Origin: Hyperoodon ampullatus
Taxonomy: Eukaryota > Chordata > Mammalia > Artiodactyla > Ziphiidae
Reading direction: 5' to 3'
DNA length: 64,000 bases
Assembly (NCBI GenBank): GCA_949752795.1
Contig: CATKHW010000289.1
Location: forward strand, 558,001-622,000
This document shows, one piece after another, positions 9,002 to 21,166 of this stretch (its first letter is position 1; each line of letters begins with the position of its first letter). The position numbers were made by a program, and so were the translations under genes. Below the pieces are notes generated by a model, which did not search any database, was not told the DNA's origin, and saw only the letters and a program-made list of their open reading frames with translations.

Positions 9002-10740
9002 CTTGGCCAAAAAGGGCGTATGCGTTTTCTCCTGAATATATTCAGGAGAAAACGCATACGCCCTTTTTGGCCAAGTGCATCATTGTCGAAGTTGTGCCCC
9101 TCTTCCTGTGCTTTAAAGGCGATTCCAACGTACCTCTTGAAATCTGTTTCCTGGTATTCTGCCTCGCTTTCAAGTCCGCCTCGTTGCCTTCCCTTTACAG
9201 ATTTTTGGACGATAGTTGTCCTTTATTACTCTGCCAGTTTGTGAATTGCTGTGCCCTTGCGCTCCATTTTTCAACTCGTTTTTTTGTGAGCTGACCAGGA
9301 GTGCAAAATTTTGGTTCAGGACCTATGCTGGTTCACGGTGGGGGTCTGAGACTTTGGTTAATTCTTCTTCCTGCTGGGAAGTTAGAGTGATATGTGCCCG
9401 TCCTAATGCCTAACAGCTACTCTCTCATTGGTTCTCCCTCTTCCCTTTCACCTCTGCCAAATTGGCAACCTGTGCGAGCCAGGAGGTTAAAGGGGCTGTC
9501 TCTCCAAGTTGGGAGATTGATAGTAAAGCAGATTGAAAGTCAAACCGGAGCACCAGGAGAGGGACTATTCGTTGAGTTTTAGAAACCTTTCGTATTCACA
9601 GTGTGTCTGTTCTCTAGGTTTACCGTACATGTTATAGCTGTAGTAATATTCCCTTCATCCTGGAGAGTTGGGACCCATGGAATGGGTGCCAGGCATTTGT
9701 GCTTTAAAGGGTCTGCATTTGCTCACCCAATCCCACCAATCGTCTCAGTCCCAAGTGTCCAGCCTTATGCCACATCCAGCTGTCGTTGTAGATAGGGTCA
9801 TTCCAGGTTTCATCAGAGACCCTGAAGGAATTGTAAAGAATTTCCCAGTTTTTTTGTTTTGTTTTTGAAATTCCTTTTTATAATGTGTTTGAGCTGATTC
9901 TCGCTGCCATGTTTATGCCAGTCTAGACACACTTGATTCCCTTACGTAGACATATCAATACATAGGTTTTAAGATTCTTACTAGTCAGATATATTCCTCT
10001 GCGGGAAATATGGGGTTTTGAGTCCCTTTCACTGAGGAAGGTGTAGGTCTTGTCTATTCCATAGTTGGTTTTTGGAACGGTACCTGTGCTTATATCAAAC
10101 TCTGGTTTTATGCATCACCCCACCTCTCCTTCCCCCTTAAGCAGGCATAAGAGTGTTTTCTAAATGTGAGACACTGTTCTCTTTCCTAACTCAGTTCAAG
10201 TGTAGCCATGTGTACAGGATCATCATAAGTGATATCTTATGATAAGTTTCTTTTTCTCTGTGACTTATTTCACTTAGAATCATCGTACCTGAATCCACCC
10301 ATTTTGCTGCTACTGGTCTTATGACATTGATTTCATGGCTGAGGGATATTCCATCGTACGTAAGTACCACAATTTTTTGAACCATTTTTATATTTCCTGG
10401 GATATTTAAGGTGTACCCAAGTTGAGGTCCTTGTAAGCAGTGCAGACCTATATTTTGGGGTGGCTCTGGCTTATTGAATTTCAGTTTTCCCAAGGTATAT
10501 TCCCTAGACTGGAAGTGCCCTTGGCTCTGTAGCTCTGTTCTTTACTTGTTTTAGGGAACACAATGCACTCCTCCAGAGAGGCAGTTGGCAAGTTACATCC
10601 GCCCCATCAGCATAACAAGGCTCCCTGTTCTCCAGGGCCTGTCTTGCCTTTCTGGTGTTTACACATTTTGTGGATGTCCCTTTTGACCGGTGGGAAGTGA
10701 TACTTCTTTGTAGTGCAGATTTGCATTGCCCGCTTGCTTG
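9002..10740. repeat. Monomer 6, type B2 (1739 bp)
   Basis: Typical B monomer: tttcacctctg, caatcgtctc, attccaggttt, ataatgtgtttgag. The palindrome at 9002-9075 is perfect. The antisense L1 relic lies at about 9881-10726 and carries the ttgaattt variant near 10474. Confidence 0.93.
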
Positions 10741-12479
10741 CTTGGCCAAAAAGGGCGTATGCGTTTTCTCCTGAATATATTCAGGAGAAAACGCATACGC
10801 CCTTTTTGGCCAAGTGCATCATTGTCGAAGTTGTGCCCCTCTTCCTGTGCTTTAAAGGCGATTCCAACGTACCTCTTGAAATCTGTTTCCTGGTATTCTG
10901 CCTCGCTTTCAAGTCCGCCTCGTTGCCTTCCCTTTACAGATTTTTGGACGATAGTTGTCCTTTATTACTCTGCCAGTTTGTGAATTGCTGTGCCCTTGCG
11001 CTCCATTTTTCAACTCGTTTTTTTGTGAGCTGACCAGGAGTGCAAAATTTTGGTTCAGGACCTATGCTGGTTCACGGTGGGGGTCTGAGACTTTGGTTAA
11101 TTCTTCTTCCTGCTGGGAAGTTAGAGTGATATGTGCCCGTCCTAATGCCTAACAGCTACTCTCTCATTGGTTCTCCCTCTTCCCTTTCACCTCTGCCAAA
11201 TTGGCAACCTGTGCGAGCCAGGAGGTTAAAGGGGCTGTCTCTCCAAGTTGGGAGATTGATAGTAAAGCAGATTGAAAGTCAAACCGGAGCACCAGGAGAG
11301 GGACTATTCGTTGAGTTTTAGAAACCTTTCGTATTCACAGTGTGTCTGTTCTCTAGGTTTACCGTACATGTTATAGCTGTAGTAATATTCCCTTCATCCT
11401 GGAGAGTTGGGACCCATGGAATGGGTGCCAGGCATTTGTGCTTTAAAGGGTCTGCATTTGCTCACCCAATCCCACCAATCGTCTCAGTCCCAAGTGTCCA
11501 GCCTTATGCCACATCCAGCTGTCGTTGTAGATAGGGTCATTCCAGGTTTCATCAGAGACCCTGAAGGAATTGTAAAGAATTTCCCAGTTTTTTTGTTTTG
11601 TTTTTGAAATTCCTTTTTATAATGTGTTTGAGCTGATTCTCGCTGCCATGTTTATGCCAGTCTAGACACACTTGATTCCCTTACGTAGACATATCAATAC
11701 ATAGGTTTTAAGATTCTTACTAGTCAGATATATTCCTCTGCGGGAAATATGGGGTTTTGAGTCCCTTTCACTGAGGAAGGTGTAGGTCTTGTCTATTCCA
11801 TAGTTGGTTTTTGGAACGGTACCTGTGCTTATATCAAACTCTGGTTTTATGCATCACCCCACCTCTCCTTCCCCCTTAAGCAGGCATAAGAGTGTTTTCT
11901 AAATGTGAGACACTGTTCTCTTTCCTAACTCAGTTCAAGTGTAGCCATGTGTACAGGATCATCATAAGTGATATCTTATGATAAGTTTCTTTTTCTCTGT
12001 GACTTATTTCACTTAGAATCATCGTACCTGAATCCACCCATTTTGCTGCTACTGGTCTTATGACATTGATTTCATGGCTGAGGGATATTCCATCGTACGT
12101 AAGTACCACAATTTTTTGAACCATTTTTATATTTCCTGGGATATTTAAGGTGTACCCAAGTTGAGGTCCTTGTAAGCAGTGCAGACCTATATTTTGGGGT
12201 GGCTCTGGCTTATTGAATTTCAGTTTTCCCAAGGTATATTCCCTAGACTGGAAGTGCCCTTGGCTCTGTAGCTCTGTTCTTTACTTGTTTTAGGGAACAC
12301 AATGCACTCCTCCAGAGAGGCAGTTGGCAAGTTACATCCGCCCCATCAGCATAACAAGGCTCCCTGTTCTCCAGGGCCTGTCTTGCCTTTCTGGTGTTTA
12401 CACATTTTGTGGATGTCCCTTTTGACCGGTGGGAAGTGATACTTCTTTGTAGTGCAGATTTGCATTGCCCGCTTGCTTG
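10741..12479. repeat. Monomer 7, type B3 (1739 bp)
   Basis: Nearly identical to monomer 6. The palindrome at 10741-10814 is perfect. The antisense L1 relic lies at about 11620-12465, also with ttgaattt. Confidence 0.93.
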
Positions 12480-14218
12480 CTTGGCCAAAAAGGGCGTATG
12501 CGTTTTCTCCTGAATATATTCAGGAGAAAACGCATACGCCCTTTTTGGCCAAGTGCATCATTGTCGAAGTTGTGCCCCTCTTCCTGTGCTTTAAAGGCGA
12601 TTCCAACGTACCTCTTGAAATCTGTTTCCTGGTATTCTGCCTCACTTTCAAGTCCGCCTCGTTGCCTTCCCTTTACAGATTTTTGGACGATAGTTGTCCT
12701 TTATTACTCTGCCAGTTTGTGAATTGCTGTGCCCTTGCGCTCCATTTTTCAACTCGTTTTTTTGTGAGCTGACCAGGAGTGCAAAATTTTGGTTCAGGAC
12801 CTATGCTGGTTCACGGTGGGGGTCTGAGACTTTGGTTAATTCTTCTTCCTGCTGGGAAGTTAGAGTGATATGTGCCCGTCCTAATGCCTAACAGCTACTC
12901 TCTCATTGGTTCTCCCTCTTCCCTTTCACCTCTGCCAAATTGGCAACCTGTGCGAGCCAGGAGGTTAAAGGGGCTGTCTCTCCAAGTTGGGAGATTGATA
13001 GTAAAGCAGATTGAAAGTCAAACCGGAGCACCAGGAGAGGGACTATTCGTTGAGTTTTAGAAACCTTTCGTATTCACAGTGTGTCTGTTCTCTAGGTTTA
13101 CCGTACATGTTATAGCTGTAGTAATATTCCCTTCATCCTGGAGAGTTGGGACCCATGGAATGGGTGCCAGGCATTTGTGCTTTAAAGGGTCTGCATTTGC
13201 TCACCCAATCCCACCAATCGTCTCAGTCCCAAGTGTCCAGCCTTATGCCACATCCAGCTGTCGTTGTAGATAGGGTCATTCCAGGTTTCATCAGAGACCC
13301 TGAAGGAATTGTAAAGAATTTCCCAGTTTTTTTGTTTTGTTTTTGAAATTCCTTTTTATAATGTGTTTGAGCTGATTCTCGCTGCCATGTTTATGCCAGT
13401 CTAGACACACTTGATTCCCTTACGTAGACATATCAATACATAGGTTTTAAGATTCTTACTAGTCAGATATATTCCTCTGCGGGAAATATGGGGTTTTGAG
13501 TCCCTTTCACTGAGGAAGGTGTAGGTCTTGTCTATTCCATAGTTGGTTTTTGGAACGGTACCTGTGCTTATATCAAACTCTGGTTTTATGCATCACCCCA
13601 CCTCTCCTTCCCCCTTAAGCAGGCATAAGAGTGTTTTCTAAATGTGAGACACTGTTCTCTTTCCTAACTCAGTTCAAGTGTAGCCATGTGTACAGGATCA
13701 TCATAAGTGATATCTTATGATAAGTTTCTTTTTCTCTGTGACTTATTTCACTTAGAATCATCGTACCTGAATCCACCCATTTTGCTGCTACTGGTCTTAT
13801 GACATTGATTTCATGGCTGAGGGATATTCCATCGTACGTAAGTACCACAATTTTTTGAACCATTTTTATATTTCCTGGGATATTTAAGGTGTACCCAAGT
13901 TGAGGTCCTTGTAAGCAGTGCAGACCTATATTTTGGGGTGGCTCTGGCTTATTGATTTTCAGTTTTCCCAAGGTATATTCCCTAGACTGGAAGTGCCCTT
14001 GGCTCTGTAGCTCTGTTCTTTACTTGTTTTAGGGAACACAATGCACTCCTCCAGAGAGGCAGTTGGCAAGTTACAACCGCCCCATCAGCATAACAAGGCT
14101 CCCTGTTCTCCAGGGCCTGTCTTGCCTTTCTGGTGTTTACACATTTTGTGGATGTCCCTTTTGACCGGTGGGAAGTGATACTTCTTTGTAGTGCAGATTT
14201 GCATTGCCCGCTTGCTTG
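12480..14218. repeat. Monomer 8, type B4 (1739 bp)
   Basis: B monomer with a private cctcactttc near 12640. The palindrome at 12480-12553 is perfect. The L1 relic spans about 13359-14204 and carries the change a14076 (ttacaaccgcc), which recurs exactly 13896 bp further on. Confidence 0.93.
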
Positions 14219-15956
14219 CTTGGCCAAAAAGGGCGTATACGTTTTCTCCTGAATATATTCAGGAGAAAACGCATACGCCCTTTTTGGCCAAGTGCATCAT
14301 TGTCGAAGTTGTGCCCCTCTTCCTGTGCTTTAAATGCGATTCCAACGTACCTCTTGAAATCTGTTTCCTGCTATTCTGCCTCGCTTTCAAGTCCGCCTCG
14401 TTGCCTTCCCTCAACAGATTTTTGGACGATAGTTGTCCTTTATTACTCGGCCAGTTTGTGAATTGCTGTGCCCCTGAGCTCCATTTTTCAACTCGTTTTT
14501 GGTGAGCTGACCGCAAGTCCAAAATTTTGGTTCAGGACCTATACTGGTTCCCGGTGGGTGGCTGAGAATTTGGTTAATTCTTCTTCCTGCCGGGAAATTA
14601 GAGTGATATGTGCCCATCCCAATGCCTAACAGCTACTCTCTCATTGGTTCTCCCTCTTCCCTTTCACCTCTGCCAAATTGGCAACCTGTGCGAGCCAGGA
14701 GGTTAAAGGGGCTGTCTCTCCAAGTTGGGAGATTGATAGTAAAGCAGATTGAAAGTCAAACCGGAGCACCAGGAGAGGGACTATTCGTTGAGTTTTAGAA
14801 ACCTTTCGTATTCACAGTGTGTCTGTTCTCTAGGTTTACCGTACATGTTATAGCTGTAGTAATATTCCCTTCATCCTGGAGAGTTGGGACCCATGGAATG
14901 GGTGCCAGGCATTTGTGCTTTAAAGGGTCTGCATTTGCTCACCCAATCCCACCAATCGTCTCAGTCCCAAGTGTCCAGCCTTATGCCACATCCAGCTGTC
15001 GTTGTAGATAGGGTCATTCCAGGTTTCATCAGAGACCCTGAAGGAATTGTAAAGAATTTCCCAGTTTTTTTGTTTTGTTTTTGAAATTCCTTTTTATAGT
15101 GGGTTTGAGCTAATTCCCGCTGCCATGTTTATGCCAGTCTAGACACACTTGATTCCCTTATGGAGACATATCAATACATAGGTTTTAAGATTCTTACTAG
15201 TCAGATATATTCCTCTGTGGGAAATATGGGGTTTTGAGTCCCTTTCACTGAGGAAGGTGTAGCTCTTGTCTATTCCATAGTTGGTTTTTCGAGCAGTACC
15301 TGTGCTTATATCAAACTCTGGTTTTATGCATCACCCCACCTCTACTTCCCCCTTAAGCAGGCATAAGAGTGTTTTCTAAATGTGAGACACTGTTCTCTTT
15401 CCTAACTCAGTTCAAGTGTAGCCATGTTTACAGGATCTTCATAAGTGATATCTTATGATAAGTTTCTTTTTCTCTGTGACTTATTTCACTTAGAATCATC
15501 GTACCTGAATCCACCCATTTTGCTGCTACTGGTCTTATGACATTGATTTCATGGCTGAGGGATATTCCATCGTAGGTAAGTACCACAATTTTTTGAACCA
15601 TATTTATATTTCCTGGGATACTTAAGGTGTACCCAAGTTGAGGTCCTTGAAAGCAGTGCAGCCCTAAATTTTGGGGTGGCTCTGTCTTATTGATTTTCAG
15701 TTTTCCCGAGGTATATTCCCTAGAATGGAAGTGCCCTTGGCTCTGTAGCTCTGTTGTTTACTTGTTTTAGGGAACACAATGCACTCCTCCAGAGAGGCAG
15801 TTGGCAGTTTACATCCCGCCCATCAGCATAACAAGGCTTCCTGTTCTCCAGGGCCTGTCTTGCCTTTCTGGTTTTTACACATTTTGTGGATGTCCCTTTT
15901 GACCGGTGGGAAGTGATACTTCTTTGTAGTGCAGATTTGCATTGCCCGCTTGCTTG
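14219..15956. repeat. Monomer 9, type C1 (1738 bp), mosaic
   Basis: Old-type from the palindrome to about 14600, B-like in the middle, and old-type again from about 15095 (atagtgggtttgagctaatt, tagctcttg, cgagcagtacc). C1 markers are catcccaatg near 14615 and ctgtgggaaat near 15216. The palindrome at 14219-14292 has one mismatch (tatacg in the left arm). The antisense L1 relic lies at about 15097-15942. Confidence 0.93.
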
Positions 15957-17687
15957 CTTGGCCAAAAAGGGCGTATGCGTTTTCTCCTGAATATATTCAG
16001 GAGAAAACCATTACGCCCTTTTTGGCCAAGTGCATCATTGTCGAAGTTGTGCCCCTCTTCCTGTGCTTTAAAGGTGATTCCAACGTACCTCTGTTTCCTG
16101 CTATTCTGCCTCGCTTTCAAGTCCGCCTCGTTGCCTTCCCTCAACAGATTTTTGGACGATAGTTGTCCTTTATTCCTCGTCCAGTTTGGGAATTGCTGTG
16201 CCCCTGAGCTCCATTTTTCAACTCGTTTTTTGTGAGCTGACCGCAAGTCCAAAATTTTGGTTCAGGACCTATACTGGTTCCCGGTGGGAGGCTGAGGCTT
16301 TGGTTAATTCTTCTTCCTGCCGGGAAATTAGAGTGATATGTGCCCGTACAAATGCCTAACAGCTACTCTCTCATTGGTTCTCCCTCTTCCCTTTCATCCT
16401 CTGCCAAATTGGCAACCTTTTCGAACCAGGAGGTTAAAGGGGCTGTCTCTCCAAGTTGGGAGATTGATAGTAAAGCAGATGGAAAGTCAAACCCGAGCAC
16501 CAGGAGAGGGACTATTCGTTGAGTTTTAGAAACCTTTCGTATTCACAATGTGTCCATTCTCTAGGTTTCCCGTACATGTTATAGTTGTATTAATATTCCC
16601 TTTAACCTGGAGAGTTGGGACCCATGGAATGGGTGCCAGGCATTTGTGCTTTAAAGGTTCTGCATTTGCTCACCCAATCTCACCAATCCTCTCAGTCCCA
16701 AGTGTCCAGCATTATGCCACATCCAGCTGCCGTTGTACATATGGTCATTCCAGGTTTCATCAGAGACCCTGAAGGAATTGTAAAGAATTTCCCAGTTTTT
16801 TTGTTTTGTTTTTGAAATTCCTTTTTATAGTGGGTTTGAGCTGATTCTCGCTGCCATGTTTATGACAGTCTAGACACACTTGATTCCCTTACGGAGACAT
16901 ATCAATACATAGGTTTTAATATTCTTACTAGTCAGATATATTCCTCTGCGGGAAATATGGGGTTTTGAGTCCCTTTCACTGAGGAAGGTGTAGGTCTTGT
17001 CTATTCCATAGTTGGTTTTTGGAACGGTACCTGTGCTTATATCAAACTCTGGTTTTATGCATCACCCCACCTCTCCTTCCCCCTTAAGCAGGCATAAGAG
17101 TGTTTTCTAAATGTGAGACACTGTTCTCTTTCCTAACTCAGTTCAAGTGTAGCCATGTGTACAGGATCATCATAAGTGATATCTTATGATAAGTTTCTTT
17201 TTCTCTGTGACTTATTTCACTTAGAATCATCGTACCTGAATCCACCCATTTTGCTGCTACTGGTCTTATGACATTGATTTCATGGCTGAGGGATATTCCA
17301 TCGTACGTAGGTACCACAATTTTTTGAACCATTTTTATATTTCCTGGGATATTTAAGGTGTACCCAAATTGAGGTCCTTGTAAGCAGTGCAGACCTATAT
17401 TTTGGGGTGGCTCTGGCTTATTGATTTTCAGTTTTCCCAAGGTATATTCCCTAGACTGGAAGTGCCCTTGGCTCTGTAGCTCTGTTCTTTACTTGTTTTA
17501 GGGAACACAATGCACTCCTCCAGAGAGGCAGTTGGCAAGTTACATCCGCCCCATCAGCATAACAAGGCTCCCTGTTCTCCAGGGCCTGTCTTGCCTTTCT
17601 GGTGTTTACACATTTTGTGGATGTCCCTTTTGACCGGTGGGAAGTGATACTTCTTTGTAGTGCAGATTTGCATTGCCCGCTTGCTTG
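15957..17687. repeat. Monomer 10, type D1 (1731 bp), 8-bp deletion
   Basis: Old-type front carrying the D-defining 8-bp deletion at about 16091 (acctctgtttcc). D1 markers are tttaacctgg near 16600 and gtacatatggtc near 16736. The palindrome at 15957-16030 has three mismatches in the right arm (aaaaccattacg). The rear L1 relic (about 16828-17673) is new-type. Confidence 0.93.
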
Positions 17688-19427
17688 CTTGGCCAAAAAG
17701 GGCGTATGCGTTTTCTCCTGAATATATTCAGGAGAAAACGCATACGCCCTTTTTGGCCAAGTGCATCATTGTCGAAGTTGTGCCCCTCTTCCTGTGCTTT
17801 AAAGGCGATTCCAACGTACCTCTTGAAATCTGTTTCCTGGTATTCTGCCTCGCTTTCAAGTCTGCCTCGTTGCCTTCCCTTTACAGATTTTTGGACGATA
17901 GTTGTCCTTTATTACTCTGCCGGTTTGTGAATTGCTGTGCCCTTGCGCTCCATTTTTCAACTCGTTTTTTTGTGAGCTGACCAGGAGTGCAAAATTTTGG
18001 TTCAGGACCTATGCTGGTTCACGGTGGGGGTCTGAGACTTTGGTTAATTCTTCTTCCTGCTGGGAAGTTAGAGTGATATGTGCCCGTCCTAATGCCTAAC
18101 AGCTACTCTCTCATTGGTTCTCCCTTTTCCCTTTCATCCTCTGCCAAATTGGCAACCTGTGCGAGCCAGGAGGTTAAAGGGGCTGTCTCTCCAAGTTGGG
18201 AGATTGATAGTAAAGCAGATTGAAAGTCAAACCGGAGCACCAGGAGAGGGACTATTCGTTGAGTTTTAGAAACCTTTCGTATTCACAGTGTGTCTGTTCT
18301 CTAGGTTTACCGTACATGTTATAGCTGTAGTAATATTCCCTTCATCCTGGAGAGTTGGGACCCATGGAATGGGTGCCAGGCATTTGTGCTTTAAAGGGTC
18401 TGCATTTGCTCACCCAATCCCACCAATCCTCTCAGTCCCAAGTGTCCAGCCTTATGCCACATCCAGCTGTCGTTGTAGATAGGGTCATTCCAGATTTCAT
18501 CAGAGACCCTGAAGGAATTGTAAAGAATTTCCCAGTTTTTTTGTTTTGTTTTTGAAATTCCTTTTTATAATGGGTTTGAGCTGATTCTCACTGCCATGTT
18601 TATGCCAGTCTAGACACACTTGATTCCCTTACGTAGACATATCAATACATAGGTTTTAAGATTCTTACTAGTCAGATATATTCCTCTGCGGGAAATATGG
18701 GGTTTTGAGTCCCTTTCACTGAGGAAGGTGTAGGTCTTGTCTATTCCATAGTTGGTTTTTGGAACGGTACCTGTGCTTATATCAAACTCTGGTTTTATGC
18801 ATCACCCCACCTCTCCTTCCCCCTTAAGCAGGCATAAGAGTGTTTTCTAAATGTGAGACACTGTTCTCTTTCCTAACTCAGTTCAAGTGTAGCCATGTGT
18901 ACAGGATCATCATAAGTGATATCTTATGATAAGTTTCTTTTTCTCTGTGACTTATTTCACTTAGAATCATCGTACCTGAATCCACCCATTTTGCTGCTAC
19001 TGGTCTTATGACATTGATTTCATGGCTGAGGGATATTCCATCGTACGTAAGTACCACAATTTTTTGAACCATTTTTATATTTCCTGGGATATTTAAGGTG
19101 TACCCAAGTTGAGGTCCTTGTAAGCAGTGCAGACCTATATTTTGGGGTGGCTCTGGCTTATTGAATTTCAGTTTTCCCAAGGTATATTCCCTAGACTGGA
19201 AGTGCCCTTGGCTCTGTAGCTCTGTTCTTTACTTGTTTTAGGGAACACAATGCACTCCTCCAGAGAGGCAGTTGGCAAGTTACATCCGCCCCATCAGCAT
19301 AACAAGGCTCCCTGTTCTCCAGGGCCTGTCTTGCCTTTCTGGTGTTTACACATTTTGTGGATGTCCCTTTTGACCGTTGGGAAGTGATACTTCTTTGTAG
19401 TGCAGATTTGCATTGCCCGCTTGCTTG
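17688..19427. repeat. Monomer 11, type A (1740 bp)
   Basis: Perfect palindrome at 17688-17761. It carries g17922 (tgccggtttg), shared only with the A copy 13896 bp later, and caatcctctc near 18424. The antisense L1 relic lies at about 18568-19413, with the accgttggg variant at 19376. Confidence 0.93.
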
Positions 19428-21166
19428 CTTGGCCAAAAAGGGCGTATGCGTTTTCTCCTGAATATATTCAGGAGAAAACGCATACGCCCTTTTTGGCCAA
19501 GTGCATCATTGTCGAAGTTGTGCCCCTCTTCCTGTGCTTTAAAGGCGATTCCAACGTACCTCTTGAAATCTGTTTCCTGGTATTCTGCCTCGCTTTCAAG
19601 TCCGCCTCGTTGCCTTCCCTTTACAGATTTTTGGACGATAGTTGTCCTTTATTACTCTGCCAGTTTGTGAATTGCTGTGCCCTTGCGCTCCATTTTTCAA
19701 CTCGTTTTTTTGTGAGCTGACCAGGAGTGCAAAATTTTGGTTCAGGACCTATGCTGGTTCACGGTGGGGGTCTGAGACTTTGGTTAATTCTTCTTCCTGC
19801 TGGGAAGTTAGAGTGATATGTGCCCGTCCTAATGCCTAACAGCTACTCTCTCATTGGTTCTCCCTCTTCCCTTTCACCTCTGCCAAATTGGCAACCTGTG
19901 CGAGCCAGGAGGTTAAAGGGGCTGTCTCTCCAAGTTGGGAGATTGATAGTAAAGCAGATTGAAAGTCAAACCGGAGCACCAGGAGAGGGACTATTCGTTG
20001 AGTTTTAGAAACCTTTCGTATTCACAGTGTGTCTGTTCTCTAGGTTTACCGTACATGTTATAGCTGTAGTAATATTCCCTTCATCCTGGAGAGTTGGGAC
20101 CCATGGAATGGGTGCCAGGCATTTGTGCTTTAAAGGGTCTGCATTTGCTCACCCAATCCCACCAATCGTCTCAGTCCCAAGTGTCCAGCCTTATGCCACA
20201 TCCAGCTGTCGTTGTAGATAGGGTCATTCCAGGTTTCATCAGAGACCCTGAAGGAATTGTAAAGAATTTCCCAGTTTTTTTGTTTTGTTTTTGAAATTCC
20301 TTTTTATAATGTGTTTGAGCTGATTCTCGCTGCCATGTTTATGCCAGTCTAGACACACTTGATTCCCTTACGTAGACATATCAATACATAGGTTTTAAGA
20401 TTCTTACTAGTCAGATATATTCCTCTGCGGGAAATATGGGGTTTTGAGTCCCTTTCACTGAGGAAGGTGTAGGTCTTGTCTATTCCATAGTTGGTTTTTG
20501 GAACGGTACCTGTGCTTATATCAAACTCTGGTTTTATGCATCACCCCACCTCTCCTTCCCCCTTAAGCAGGCATAAGAGTGTTTTCTAAATGTGAGACAC
20601 TGTTCTCTTTCCTAACTCAGTTCAAGTGTAGCCATGTGTACAGGATCATCATAAGTGATATCTTATGATAAGTTTCTTTTTCTCTGTGACTTATTTCACT
20701 TAGAATCATCGTACCTGAATCCACCCATTTTGCTGCTACTGGTCTTATGACATTGATTTCATGGCTGAGGGATATTCCATCGTACGTAAGTACCACAATT
20801 TTTTGAACCATTTTTATATTTCCTGGGATATTTAAGGTGTACCCAAGTTGAGGTCCTTGTAAGCAGTGCAGACCTATATTTTGGGGTGGCTCTGGCTTAT
20901 TGATTTTCAGTTTTCCCAAGGTATATTCCCTAGACTGGAAGTGCCCTTGGCTCTGTAGCTCTGTTCTTTACTTGTTTTAGGGAACACAATGCACTCCTCC
21001 AGAGAGGCAGTTGGCAAGTTACATCCGCCCCATCAGCATAACAAGGCTCCCTGTTCTCCAGAGCCTGTCTTGCCTTTCTGGTGTTTACACATTTTGTGGA
21101 TGTCCCTTTTGACCGTTGGGAAGTGATACTTCTTTGTAGTGCAGATTTGCATTGCCCGCTTGCTTG
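19428..21166. repeat. Monomer 12, type B (1739 bp)
   Basis: Perfect palindrome at 19428-19501. The antisense L1 relic spans about 20307-21152 and carries a21062 (ccagagcctg), shared with the copy 15636 bp later. Confidence 0.93.

Larger units (their letters stand above)
5523..17687. repeat. HOR block 1: A-B1-B2-B3-B4-C1-D1 (12165 bp, 7-mer)
   Basis: This is a variant of the four-monomer higher-order repeat in which B occurs four times in a row. Monomer lengths are 1740, 4 x 1739, 1738 and 1731. It is the first HOR block after the diverged flank. Confidence 0.9.

Noticed and set aside
8765..9010. 81-codon minus-strand frame present in every monomer
   Set aside because: Not a gene. Part of it is L1 ORF2 relic (PLWR...LK) and the rest is out of frame with L1. 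It has no ATG: its listed start is a TTG codon.
15875..16252. 125-codon minus-strand frame in type D monomers
   Set aside because: It exists only because the 8-bp deletion of type D joins two frames across the palindrome. No domain or homologue recognised.
5523..17687. CENP-B box (TTCGnnnnAnnCGGG) as a centromere signature
   Set aside because: I inspected the cggg and cccg sites of the unit by eye and none has the required TTCG and A at the right spacing. A pattern scan over all copies would settle it.
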